A DNA stretch of 64,000 nt. Source: Arthrobacter sp. MYb229. GTDB taxonomy: Bacteria > Actinomycetota > Actinomycetes > Actinomycetales > Micrococcaceae. Location of the stretch: positions 496,001 to 560,000 of the forward strand of contig NZ_PCPS01000001.1 in the NCBI RefSeq assembly GCF_002975405.1, read 5' to 3'. A program made the translations under genes and the position numbers. A model generated the notes under the pieces. It worked only from the letters and a program-made list of their open reading frames with translations. It ran no database searches and was not told the origin of the DNA. Shown here piece after piece: positions 16,326 through 24,750 of the stretch. Numbering within the stretch: the stretch's first letter is position 1; the number at the start of each line of letters is the position of its first letter.

Positions 16326-17747
16326 TTAGTTCTTCGGATCGTCTGGATTAGAATCCTCAGGGTTTTCGACTTCAGGTTCCGGCTTATCGAATCCGCCATC
16401 GAGTAGCTTGCCTAGCGCGGCGTCAAACTCGTCATATTCAGATGCAGCCGACTCTCGGCGCTTGGTAAAGCCCGCCGGCTCGCTGAGATCTTCGGCCGTA
16501 GGCATCAAATCGGGGTGGTCCCAAATAGCATCTCGGCCTTCGGTACCACGTTCCTCATGGAGGTGTTCCCAGAGGGCGGCAGCCTCACGAAGCTTGCGCG
16601 GACGCAGTTCCAAGCCGACCAGCGAAGCAAATGCTGATTCAGCAGGACCACCAGAGGCACGGCGACGGCGCATGGTTTCTCGAAGGTGAGCCGCGAATGG
16701 CAAGTTGGCGGCCGCGAGCGACACAACGTGGTCGACCCAACCTTCGATCAGTGCCAGCGTCAGTTCGAGATTTTCAAGTGCCTTTTCCTGCTGGCCTGTG
16801 CGCTCTGGCGTAAACAGCCCTTCGCCGAGCAGTTCCTGCAGGTTCTCCGGATTTGACGGATCGATGCCGCGAACTGCTTCTTCGACACGTGACATATCGA
16901 TATGAATGCCACGTGAGTAAGACTCGACCGCTCCGATGAGTTTCGAAGAAAGCCATGGAACCCGATTGAATAGTCGCGCATGAGCGTGCTCGCGCAGAAT
17001 CACGTAGAGCAGCACTTCCTGCTCAGGGATTTCCAACCCCTCGCCAAAGTTGGCGACGTTGGCGGCGACCAGGCCGGGTGTCGTTCCTGCCAGGGGCAAC
17101 CCGATATCGGTGCCTCCAAGCACATCCTTGGCTAAGCCGCCTAGGGCAGTTCCCAGCTGCATTCCAAACATGCTGGAACCAAGATTTCGGAACATCGCAT
17201 CGGAGTTGCCGAGCATGCCCTTCATCTCTTCTGGGATTTGGTCCTTCATTGCGCTGGTGATTGCACGGGTCACGGATTCGGCCACCGGTTCGGTGACCTT
17301 CTTCCAAACACCCAAAGTTTTGTCGTACCAGCGTTTGCGAGTCCAGACTTCGGTAGCTTCGCCCTTGGACTCAAAAGCCGTGGCGTTATTGAGCCACAGA
17401 TCGGCCAGATAGGAAGCGTCGACAATGGCGCTTTTGCGCGATTCAGAAACTTCGGGGTCTTCACCGGCATAGGACTGAAGCGCGGTATCCGAAGCAAGCT
17501 TCCAATTCACCGGCCCTTCAGAGGCATTGTTCTGCATCATTGCCGACATCATTGCTTGTGCCTGCTGCATCATTTGCTGCATAGCGGCGGGATCCTGTGA
17601 ACCCATCGCTTCGCGAAGCTGAGGCGGGAGATCGTTTGGGTCGAAACTGCCACCGAAGAGCTGTGAGAACATCGCTGACATTGGATCCTGCGGATTGTTT
17701 TCGTCGTCGTCACCGTCGGGTCGGTTATTCGGAGGGTTCTGTGCCAT
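16326..17747 (-). CDS. DUF2342-type zinc-dependent metalloprotease-like protein
   Basis: A 473-residue protein of the actinobacterial DUF2342 family (Rv3195-like). The N-terminal ~90 residues are Gln/Met/Asn/Asp-rich and probably flexible. The conserved core has LREHAHARLF near residue 250, resembling a permuted zinc-protease motif, and EGWVDHV further on. Proteolytic activity is assumed from the motif and not certain. The frame is open from 17813, but the ATG at 17747 is preferred: it gives MAQNPPNNRPDGDDD, and a TACTTT box sits seven bases upstream as in leaderless genes. It is divergent from the PDZ/S16 protease gene, as I recall for mycobacteria. Confidence 0.78.
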   Translation of the reverse strand: MAQNPPNNRPDGDDDENNPQDPMSAMFSQLFGGSFDPNDLPPQLREAMGSQDPAAMQQMMQQAQAMMSAMMQNNASEGPVNWKLASDTALQSYAGEDPEVSESRKSAIVDASYLADLWLNNATAFESKGEATEVWTRKRWYDKTLGVWKKVTEPVAESVTRAITSAMKDQIPEEMKGMLGNSDAMFRNLGSSMFGMQLGTALGGLAKDVLGGTDIGLPLAGTTPGLVAANVANFGEGLEIPEQEVLLYVILREHAHARLFNRVPWLSSKLIGAVESYSRGIHIDMSRVEEAVRGIDPSNPENLQELLGEGLFTPERTGQQEKALENLELTLALIEGWVDHVVSLAAANLPFAAHLRETMRRRRASGGPAESAFASLVGLELRPRKLREAAALWEHLHEERGTEGRDAIWDHPDLMPTAEDLSEPAGFTKRRESAASEYDEFDAALGKLLDGGFDKPEPEVENPEDSNPDDPKN

Positions 17748-17754
17748 GTCATTA

Positions 17755-17760
17755 AAAGTA
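17755..17760 (-). promoter_or_regulatory. Candidate -10 box for leaderless DUF2342 gene
   Basis: TACTTT on the minus strand ends seven bases before the ATG at 17747. This spacing supports that ATG over the upstream alternative at 17813. Confidence 0.4.
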
Positions 17761-17925
17761 CCCCCTACGCCTGAGAGTTCACATCGGTGCAAGCCTGAGT
17801 TCGCTTTCGGCACATCGAATACTCCTTATAGCTGATGAAGTTCTGCATGGGCTTTCAGTAGGCTAGAGGGGGTGGCGTTTGTGAAAGCGCCCCTGAAATA
17901 TTTTTGAGCGGCGGGAGCAAGGTCA

Positions 17926-19041
17926 GTGCACGAACAGGAACCATCATCCACGAAGGGCGCGAGCCCGAATTTGGGTACGCAAGTTCCTGGTTCCAAGCCC
18001 GTGAAAACCACGATCGCAGGGACACTAGCCCTGCTGTTGGTTGGTCTGATCCTCTTCTTACCCACCAACTTTGTCGTGCGCACACCTGGACCAGTGCTGA
18101 ACACGCTGGGGGAGTACGAGGGCAAGGAGCTCATCACCATCGACGGTGCCAAGAGCTTTCAGTCCAACAGCATTTTGGACATGACGACCATTTACGTTCA
18201 AGGCGGTGGGCAGAATCGGGTGTCAACCCCGGTGATTCTCGAAGCGCTATTTAATCCGAACAAAGATATCGTCCCGGAAGAGACCATGATTCCGCGTGGA
18301 GTTACTAGCGAAGAACGTGGCGCGGCCAACGATTCGATGATGGTTTCTTCACAAGAATTGTCGATTGCAGCAGCCATGAATGAGCTGGGGCACGAATATT
18401 CCACTTGGTTGGAAGTCGCGGATTTCTCCACGGATACCAATAGGGATTCATTAAAGCCAGGAGATAGGTTGCTGGGGTTCGAAGGGAAACCAGTATCCAA
18501 CTTGGAAGACTTGAAGGCAGACCTCAATGAGCGTGGAGATCAGCCAAGCACGATGACGGTTCGCAGGGCCTCCGGTGAGGGTGAGCCGAAGGAGACTGAG
18601 GTCAGCGTCACCACGTCAGCCAATGCAGAAGGCTCTCGCCAGCTTGGGGTCTACTTGAGCACCGCCTTTGATTTTCCCATCGACGTGAAATTTGGCGTGG
18701 AAGAGGTCGGAGGCCCGAGCGCCGGCATGATGTTCGCCTTGGCGATCATTGATCGGTTGACCGAAGGATCGCTGGCCGGAGAGAATCACATCGCCGGGAC
18801 CGGAGAGATTACCGCCGAGGGCAAAGTCGGGCCTATCGGAGGGATTGCCCAGAAGATGGTCGCCGCGAAGGCAGATGGTGCGACGGTCTTCCTAGCGCCG
18901 TCAGAGAACTGCTCGGATGTACAAGGACGAGTGCCGAACGGGCTGCATGTCGTCAAGGTGGGCACGCTGCATGAAGCACGGCAGGCGCTGACAAAAATTG
19001 AGCAAGGAGCCGACCCCACCACGTTGGAATCCTGCTCATAG
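17926..19041 (+). CDS. Membrane-anchored PDZ / Lon-like (S16) serine protease, YlbL family
   Basis: A 371-residue protein with one N-terminal membrane helix (~28-48), a PDZ domain in the middle (around VADFSTD to LNERGD) and a Lon-type proteolytic domain at the C-terminus. The catalytic dyad is intact: Ser265 in GGPSAGMM and Lys310 in AQKMVAA. These proteases sit on the outer face of the membrane; in Bacillus the homologue helps degrade an SOS cell-division inhibitor, but the target here is unknown. GTG start with GGAG/AAGG upstream. A TAGGCT box at 17859-17864 is a possible -10. The UPF0182 gene follows in the same direction, the same pairing I recall in mycobacteria. Confidence 0.87.
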   Translation: MHEQEPSSTKGASPNLGTQVPGSKPVKTTIAGTLALLLVGLILFLPTNFVVRTPGPVLNTLGEYEGKELITIDGAKSFQSNSILDMTTIYVQGGGQNRVSTPVILEALFNPNKDIVPEETMIPRGVTSEERGAANDSMMVSSQELSIAAAMNELGHEYSTWLEVADFSTDTNRDSLKPGDRLLGFEGKPVSNLEDLKADLNERGDQPSTMTVRRASGEGEPKETEVSVTTSANAEGSRQLGVYLSTAFDFPIDVKFGVEEVGGPSAGMMFALAIIDRLTEGSLAGENHIAGTGEITAEGKVGPIGGIAQKMVAAKADGATVFLAPSENCSDVQGRVPNGLHVVKVGTLHEARQALTKIEQGADPTTLESCS

Positions 19042-19156
19042 ATCCACTCGACACCGTTCATACAACTTGGTGTCTGAAGCTTAGTAAGTACAGTGATAGA
19101 TATACGAGTTCTGGCGTTAGCAAAGGCGTGCGGGACATTTAGGTAAGGAATGAATA

Positions 19157-22100
19157 GTGTCATACGGATCGGATAGTCCGTTCGGGGGTCCACCGAGACC
19201 CCAAGGGCCGCAACAACCTTCTAAGCCCGCAAATAAAAAGGCGTCTCCACTGACGCTGACGGTATTTGCGGTGGTCATCTTGGTGGCCGTGTTTGTCTTC
19301 CTCTCGAACTTCTACGCAGATATCCTCTGGTTCAATCAGCTGGGATTCTCGGAAGTCTATTGGACCGAGCGCATCGCCAAACTCATCATCTTCTTCATCG
19401 CGTTGGTCTTGATGGCCGTGCCGATGTGGTTCTCTATGCGCAGCGCGTACAAGCATCGCCCTGTCTACGCACCGGAGACGAGTCGTCCAGACTCCATGTC
19501 CCGCTACCAAGCGCAGCTCGAACCGGTTCGCCGTTTCCTCATGATCGGCATTCCTGCAGTGGTGGGTTTGTTCTCAGCCATCGCGGTAGCCGGACAATGG
19601 CAAACCATTATGTTGTTCCTCAACCGGGTTCCATTCGGATCCACCGATCCGCAGTTCAATATGGACCTGGGATTCTTTATCTTCACCCTGCCATTCATCG
19701 GATTGATCACCGGATTCTTGATTTCTGTAGTTCTGCTCGGCGGAGTTGCAGGATTGCTAACGCATTATCTCTACGGTGGCATTCGCGTTGAAGAACGTGG
19801 CGGCATCACGGTGGGCAAGGCTGCCCGCGTGCATACCGCAGTGGTCGTGGCAGTGTTCTTGCTACTCCAGGCTGTCAATTTCTGGATCTCTCAGTACGAG
19901 ACGCTTAACAATCAGTCCGGGCGCGTAGCCGGTGCACTGTACAAAGACGTTCACGCGGTTATCCCTGCACGGATGATTCTGGCAATTGTCGCAATTCTGA
20001 TCGCAGTTACCTTCGTGATTGCGGCGTTCAACGGTCGCTGGCGCTTGCCACTGATTGGTACCGCAATGCTCGTGGTGACGATGATTGTCGCCGGCGGCGT
20101 TTACCCATTCCTGATACAGCAGTACCAAGTGGTTCCTTCGCAGCGTACGTTGGAACGCGAATATATTGATCGAAATATCCAGATGACGCGTGAGGCCTTT
20201 GGCTTGGACGATGTCGAAGTCACTCCGTACGACGCCAAGGTCAGCACCGAGAAGAACGCGTTGGCTAAGGAAACGGAAACAACGGCGAATATTCGCTTGT
20301 TGGACCCTAACTTGGTTTCTGCCGCATTTGCGCAGCTGCAACAGTTCCGTGGGTACTACACCTTCCCTGAAACTTTGAATGTTGACCGCTACGAAATTGA
20401 CGGAAAAGTCGAAGATACGGTTATCGCCGCACGTGAAGTCAACGTCAACCCCAATGACACCTGGGTGAACCAGCACATTACCTACACCCACGGTTACGGG
20501 CTGGTTGCTGCTTACGGTAACCGCGTAGCTGCCGGTGGCCGCCCCGACTTTATGCTCGGAGGCATTCCGTCCACCGGTGATTTGATCACCGAAGAAGAAT
20601 ACGAGCCGCGCATTTACTTCGGTGAGAACTCTCCTGAGTACTCGGTAGTTGGCGGTCCGGAAGGCTGGACCGATCAGGAGCTTGACCGTCCAAGCGCTGG
20701 TGGCGAGGGCGAAGACACCCGCTACACCTTCCAGGGAGAGGGCGGCCCTAACGTAGGCAACCTGTTCAACCGTGTGGTGTTTGCGTTGAAGTTCGCTTCT
20801 ACAGACCTATTGCTCTCCAACGCGGTCAACGATGAATCACAGATTCTGTACGACCGTAACCCGCGCGATCGCGTGAGCAAGGTAGCCCCGTACCTGACGC
20901 TCGATTCCAGTGCCTACCCGGCAATTATCGATGGGCGAGTCAAATGGATCGTCGACGGCTACACCACCTCAAATGATTTCCCCTATGCACAGCAGCAGCA
21001 GATTGAATCGGCTGTTTCCGACTCGCTGACTAACGCTTCAGATTTCGATCGATTGTCGGGTCGCGTGAACTATATGCGTAACTCGGTCAAGGCTACCGTT
21101 GACGCCTACGACGGCAAGGTTGATCTGTACGCGTGGGATACCGAAGACCCAATCTTGCAGGCTTGGCAAAAGGTCTTCCCAACTGCCGTCCAGCCGCTGG
21201 ATAACATTTCCGGTGATCTGATGGAGCACGTGCGTTACCCGGAAGATATGTTCAAGGTTCAGCGCGAAGTCCTCACGACTTACCACGTTGATGACCCCGA
21301 CGCGTTCTACGAGTCCAATGACGCGTGGGCGGTGCCGGATGATCCGACCTCTTCAACTCAGGGAGTGAAGCAGCCTCCTTACTTCCTGTCATTGAAGATG
21401 CCAACTCAAGATGCGGCATCGTTCTCGCTGACTTCCACCTTCATTCCACAGGCAGCAGCCAACGGGCAACAGCGTAACGTGCTGTTCGGCTTCCTATCAG
21501 CGAATGCAGACGCGGGCAGTGAAGATGGCGTGAAGACAGAAGACTACGGCAAGCTTCGCTTGTTGGAGCTCCCTCGCGATACGGCTGTACCTGGCCCAGG
21601 CCAGGCACAGCAGAACTTTGATACCAACCCACGTGTGACCACAGAGTTGAACCTGTTGCGCCAGGGTGCTTCCGAGGTGAAGAGCGGTAACCTGCTCTCG
21701 CTGCCAGTCGGCGGCGGTATCCTCTACGTTCAGCCGGTATATGTTCAGTCCTCGGGCCAGACCAGTTACCCAACCTTGCGTAAGGTGCTAGTTGCCTTCG
21801 GTGACCAGGTTGGCTTCGCGAATACGCTCTCAGAAGCTCTCGACGAGGTCTTTGGTGGCGATTCGGGCGCCGTAACCGGTGAGAACGGTGATGGTGCGAC
21901 ACCAGAAGAACAGCCGGGGGAGAGCGAACAGCCTACGCAGTCTGAAACCCAGAAGCTAACGGATGCTCTGGATGCGGCAAATGCCGCGATCCAGAAGTCT
22001 GACGAAGCTCTGAAGGCTGGCGACTTCGCCACCTACGGCGAAGCACAGAAGGAACTTCAGGAGGCCCTGAGCCGTGCCTTGGAAGCTGACGCTGCCATCA

Positions 22101-22198
22101 ACGGCGAAGCTGCCCCGGAAGGTGAAGTACAGACTAGCTCCGAAGCCCCGGAAGCTCCGAGCGAGTCCGCTGAGCCTAACGACGCTAATAACGGATAG
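19157..22198 (+). CDS. UPF0182 family large membrane protein
   Basis: A 1013-residue integral membrane protein of UPF0182 (COG1615), typical of Actinobacteria and some cyanobacteria. The first ~320 residues contain about seven hydrophobic helices; the next ~570 form a large soluble region with the conserved YTHGYG, RIYFGE and YLTLDSSAYPA segments, predicted to face outside. The last ~110 residues are rich in Glu, Gln, Ala and Ser and probably disordered or coiled. Function is unknown for the family. The start is GTG with AAGGA seven to eight bases before it. The protein is full length. Confidence 0.88.
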   Translation: MSYGSDSPFGGPPRPQGPQQPSKPANKKASPLTLTVFAVVILVAVFVFLSNFYADILWFNQLGFSEVYWTERIAKLIIFFIALVLMAVPMWFSMRSAYKHRPVYAPETSRPDSMSRYQAQLEPVRRFLMIGIPAVVGLFSAIAVAGQWQTIMLFLNRVPFGSTDPQFNMDLGFFIFTLPFIGLITGFLISVVLLGGVAGLLTHYLYGGIRVEERGGITVGKAARVHTAVVVAVFLLLQAVNFWISQYETLNNQSGRVAGALYKDVHAVIPARMILAIVAILIAVTFVIAAFNGRWRLPLIGTAMLVVTMIVAGGVYPFLIQQYQVVPSQRTLEREYIDRNIQMTREAFGLDDVEVTPYDAKVSTEKNALAKETETTANIRLLDPNLVSAAFAQLQQFRGYYTFPETLNVDRYEIDGKVEDTVIAAREVNVNPNDTWVNQHITYTHGYGLVAAYGNRVAAGGRPDFMLGGIPSTGDLITEEEYEPRIYFGENSPEYSVVGGPEGWTDQELDRPSAGGEGEDTRYTFQGEGGPNVGNLFNRVVFALKFASTDLLLSNAVNDESQILYDRNPRDRVSKVAPYLTLDSSAYPAIIDGRVKWIVDGYTTSNDFPYAQQQQIESAVSDSLTNASDFDRLSGRVNYMRNSVKATVDAYDGKVDLYAWDTEDPILQAWQKVFPTAVQPLDNISGDLMEHVRYPEDMFKVQREVLTTYHVDDPDAFYESNDAWAVPDDPTSSTQGVKQPPYFLSLKMPTQDAASFSLTSTFIPQAAANGQQRNVLFGFLSANADAGSEDGVKTEDYGKLRLLELPRDTAVPGPGQAQQNFDTNPRVTTELNLLRQGASEVKSGNLLSLPVGGGILYVQPVYVQSSGQTSYPTLRKVLVAFGDQVGFANTLSEALDEVFGGDSGAVTGENGDGATPEEQPGESEQPTQSETQKLTDALDAANAAIQKSDEALKAGDFATYGEAQKELQEALSRALEADAAINGEAAPEGEVQTSSEAPEAPSESAEPNDANNG

Positions 22199-22224
22199 TC
22201 ATGTTCGTAAGCTGAACCCCCGAT

Positions 22225-22253
22225 TTGCATTCCACTCCGCGATGATGAAGAAT
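22225..22253 (+). promoter_or_regulatory. Candidate promoter of tRNA-fMet copy 1
   Basis: TTGCAT (22225-22230) and AAGAAT (22248-22253) are separated by 17 bases, placing the transcription start at about 22260, a few bases before the mature tRNA 5' end at 22265. Confidence 0.4.
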
Positions 22254-22264
22254 AGTCTAGTCAT

Positions 22265-22338
22265 CGCGGGGTGGAGCAGTTCGGTAGCTCGCCGGGCTCA
22301 TAACCCGGAGGTCATAGGTTCAAATCCTATCCCCGCCA
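22265..22338 (+). tRNA. Initiator tRNA-Met (CAU), copy 1
   Basis: A 74-base cloverleaf: acceptor CGCGGGG/CCCCGCC, D arm with GAGC/GCTC, anticodon arm CCGGG-CTCATAA-CCCGG with CAU, variable AGGTC, and T arm ATAGG-TTCAAAT-CCTAT. Two initiator marks are visible: position 1 (C) does not pair with position 72 (C), and the anticodon stem ends in three consecutive G:C pairs. CCA is not encoded. Identical to the two copies downstream. Confidence 0.95.
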
Positions 22339-22378
22339 CTTATGGGACAAGTCGAGAATGATTCGGCGATGACCAAGC

Positions 22379-22410
22379 AAAATCCCCCAGTCTTCGGACT
22401 GGGGGATTTT
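22379..22410 (+). terminator. Terminator of tRNA-fMet copy 1
   Basis: A 14-bp stem (AAAATCCCCCAGTC) with a TTCG loop ends in a T run and GCTTTT, 40 bases after the tRNA. Confidence 0.88.
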
Positions 22411-22924
22411 GCTTTTCTGCAGCTTAAATAGGGATCCTCTTTTCAACGCTCCGTACGCGCCCGAATGATGAATTTGGGTACGCGATACCAAGGGAAGGGC
22501 TAAGCGGGGATCGGCGGCAAGCTCACCGCCGCGCAGCGGTGCGGTGACGCAATATGCACGAATGAGGAAGCACCTCTGGTAGGTCCCTAATCCGCGGCAC
22601 AGGCCTTGGCGGTTCGTGGCCCCATCGTTCCGGTTCATTGGTTGAGGCTGAACCCTAAGCAGGTACGAAGCTAGAAGCTAGTTGCGCCACGCTATAGGCC
22701 TTCGCATTCAACGGATTGACTCTCCGCAGCGACCAGCGGGCAAGCAGCATTTTCCGTAATGTACCCATGCAAGGCCGAATGCGGTGCGGCCGATCAGCGG
22801 CAGCTTCGAGCAAGAAGCAGAAACTTTTAGAGCAACTTCCCGGGCTTAGATTCGCCTTGTGACTAAGGACATGTCAGCTCAATTAGGCATGAGGTTTACT
22901 AGTTGGTAATGTTGTATTTACCGA
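22411..22924. other. Gene-free spacer between tRNA-fMet copies 1 and 2
   Basis: I see no credible coding frame here; the only frames are short and one crosses the tRNA. Small GC-rich hairpins occur (for example CACCGC/GCGGTG around 22525-22545). From about 22860 the sequence starts to resemble the DNA upstream of copy 3, with the last 24 bases (22901-22924) identical. No integrase, transposase or second RNA gene was recognised. Confidence 0.5.
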
Positions 22925-22998
22925 CGCGGGGTGGAGCAGTTCGGTAGCTCGCCGGGCTCATAACCCGGAGGTCATAGGTTCAAATCCTATCCCCGCCA
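22925..22998 (+). tRNA. Initiator tRNA-Met (CAU), copy 2
   Basis: Base-for-base identical to copy 1, with the C1 x C72 mismatch and the three G:C pairs of an initiator tRNA. Its 24-base upstream flank and ~40-base downstream flank including the terminator are shared with copy 3, not with copy 1. Confidence 0.95.
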
Positions 22999-23004
22999 CA
23001 GAGA

Positions 23005-23036
23005 AAAAGTGGAGATCCGAATGGATCTCCACTTTT
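23005..23036 (+). terminator. Terminator of tRNA-fMet copy 2
   Basis: A 14-bp stem (AAAAGTGGAGATCC) with a GAAT loop, followed by TTTTGCTTTAA. The same hairpin follows copy 3. Confidence 0.88.
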
Positions 23037-23752
23037 GCTTTAAGCCATGAGCTGGTGATCCGGCATCGTTACCGGGGAGTAATTCCGCCAAGCCAGGGGG
23101 CCATAACGCGCCGACCAGCGTTCAAGACTTCGAAACGGGCATGATCCGGACTTCGAAAGCAAGCTGCGTGAGGTCCAGAAACCCCGAACTCGCCTGATTG
23201 TGGGTAGATTCTTCGCTCCTACGGATAGTTCTATGCCGACATGCTTTTGCCCGAGGGCGCATGTGGTGGCCGGGGCCTTCGGCTTCGCCGGCGAGCCTCA
23301 AGCCTTATTCGACTAGCTGAGGATTCGGCGAAAACTACACGCTATTTGCCGACTAAGGGCTCACCTGCCGGCGCGATGCGATGAACTGAGGAAATCAATC
23401 TCAGTTGGGGGTAGTGGCTGCAGGGTCAATTGATCTGTCCTGTGTTCTGGAATTATAGGACGGTGGGCTGCGCCGGTCTAGCGCTATTTCTTGAAGCCTG
23501 AATTTAACGTCAAGAAAAGTGTTGGGCTTGGCTACTCGGATTAGCTCTCATTCAATGAATTCCATTTGGCAGTTGATCCGCCCCAGGAAGTCCGCGTTCA
23601 GATCAATTTTTAGTCACCATAATCGATCTCCGATCCATGCATTGAGAACCGTTGATTTTCGCCGCTTAGGCCGACATAGCACCACTGTGATGTACGACAT
23701 GGCCCCTCGATTCGCCATACGGTTTACGAGTTGGTAATGTTGTATTTACCGA
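23037..23752. other. Gene-free spacer between tRNA-fMet copies 2 and 3
   Basis: About 716 bases with no believable gene: the longest frame on the plus strand (23519-23737) has no family look and no ribosome-binding site. A short inverted repeat (GTCCT/AGGAC near 23435-23462) could be a leftover of a mobile-element end but has no partner that I can find. The last ~65 bases resemble the DNA before copy 2. Confidence 0.5.
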
Positions 23753-23826
23753 CGCGGGGTGGAGCAGTTCGGTAGCTCGCCGGGCTCATAACCCGGAGGT
23801 CATAGGTTCAAATCCTATCCCCGCCA
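23753..23826 (+). tRNA. Initiator tRNA-Met (CAU), copy 3
   Basis: Third identical copy of the initiator tRNA gene, 828 bases after copy 2, with the same upstream 24 bases and the same downstream terminator as copy 2. Confidence 0.95.
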
Positions 23827-23832
23827 CAGAGA

Positions 23833-23864
23833 AAAAGTGGAGATCCGAATGGATCTCCACTTTT
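23833..23864 (+). terminator. Terminator of tRNA-fMet copy 3
   Basis: The same 14-bp stem and GAAT loop as after copy 2, followed by TTTTGTTTTAA; one base differs in the tail. Confidence 0.88.
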
Positions 23865-23895
23865 GTTTTAACTCATGGAACTGAACGAAAAGAAG

Positions 23896-23941
23896 GGCGC
23901 CGGAACGGAAATATCATTCTGACCCGGCGCCACTATTCATT
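23896..23941 (-). terminator. Probable terminator of pspA
   Basis: GGCGCCGG pairs with CCGGCGCC around a 30-base loop. On the minus strand it comes right after the pspA stop and is followed by CTTCTTTTCGTT, a T-rich tail. Confidence 0.55.
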
Positions 23942-23950
23942 TCGGTGAGC

Positions 23951-24682
23951 TTAGCTCTCCAAGGCTCCGGTCTGGTTGGCCTTCAGAGCCGCCAGGCGAG
24001 CCTCTACCTCAGTCTGTTCACCAAGATCCTCCAAGGACTCAAACTGAGCGTCCAGACTCGACGAGGCGAGTTCGGAAGCACCGATCACCTTTGCCTCTTC
24101 ACGGCGAATCTTTTCCTCGAACCGGCTGATCTCGCTGGTCGGATCCATGAGGTTCACGGACTTGACGGCTTCGTTGACCTGGTTCTGTGCATGGGCAGCT
24201 TTGGAACGAGCGATCAACTCGTCGCGCTTGCTGACAAGTTCAATGCGCTTTTCCTTCATCTGGTTCAAGCCGGTCTTCAGCTTCTCAACGATTTCACGCT
24301 GCGAGTTGATGGTTGGGTTGGCGGATTTCATCTCGCTTTCGGACTGCATCTGACGCTGGATCGCTACCTTGGCCAAATTATCAAATTTGGCGGCGTTGGC
24401 TGAGTCAGCAGCTGCGCGGAATTCATCAGCCTTATTGGAAGCGGCGAGTGCTTTGGTGCCCCACTCAGTGACCGCCTGTTCGTCCTCGCGGTAGTCATCT
24501 TCCAACATGCGCAGGTTGCCAATGGTCTGCGCCACAGCCTGCTCGGCTTCGGCAATGTTGTCGGTGTAGTCGCGGACCATCTGGTCCATCATCTTCTCAG
24601 GATCTTCGGCTGAATCTAGGATGGCGTTGATGTTGGCTTTTGCCAGCTGGGCAACGCGTCCGAAAAGTGATTGCTTGGTCAT
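23951..24682 (-). CDS. pspA: PspA/IM30 family membrane-stress protein
   Basis: A 243-residue, almost entirely helical, charged protein of the PspA/Vipp1 family. It opens with the usual amphipathic membrane-binding helix (SLFGRVAQLAKANINAILD), followed by the conserved EDPEKMMDQMVRD segment and long coiled-coil stretches. PspA proteins bind and remodel damaged membrane. ATG start with AAAGG seven bases upstream. It lies 68 bases downstream of the TPM-domain membrane protein gene on the same strand, so the two are probably one operon and act together at the membrane. A hairpin with a T-rich tail follows. Confidence 0.92.
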   Translation of the reverse strand: MTKQSLFGRVAQLAKANINAILDSAEDPEKMMDQMVRDYTDNIAEAEQAVAQTIGNLRMLEDDYREDEQAVTEWGTKALAASNKADEFRAAADSANAAKFDNLAKVAIQRQMQSESEMKSANPTINSQREIVEKLKTGLNQMKEKRIELVSKRDELIARSKAAHAQNQVNEAVKSVNLMDPTSEISRFEEKIRREEAKVIGASELASSSLDAQFESLEDLGEQTEVEARLAALKANQTGALES

Positions 24683-24750
24683 GGTTGGACCTTTCTATAC
24701 GAAATAGTGCTGCTGAAATTTGCGTACTACTTGGGATAAACCGCGTATCT

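Noticed and set aside
22327-22638. A 103-residue minus-strand frame in the tRNA region
   Set aside because: It runs through the 3' end of a tRNA gene and its terminator and has no protein-like features.
23432-23466. Possible mobile-element end (GTCCT/AGGAC inverted repeat)
   Set aside because: There is no matching second end, no target duplication and no transposase remnant that I can recognise.
23519-23737. A 72-residue plus-strand frame between tRNA copies 2 and 3
   Set aside because: No ribosome-binding site, no family look, and it covers the conserved upstream flank of tRNA copy 3.
22265-23864. Integration of a mobile element into an initiator tRNA gene
   Set aside because: The three tRNAs are full length, and there is no integrase or cargo gene between them; local duplication explains the copies better.
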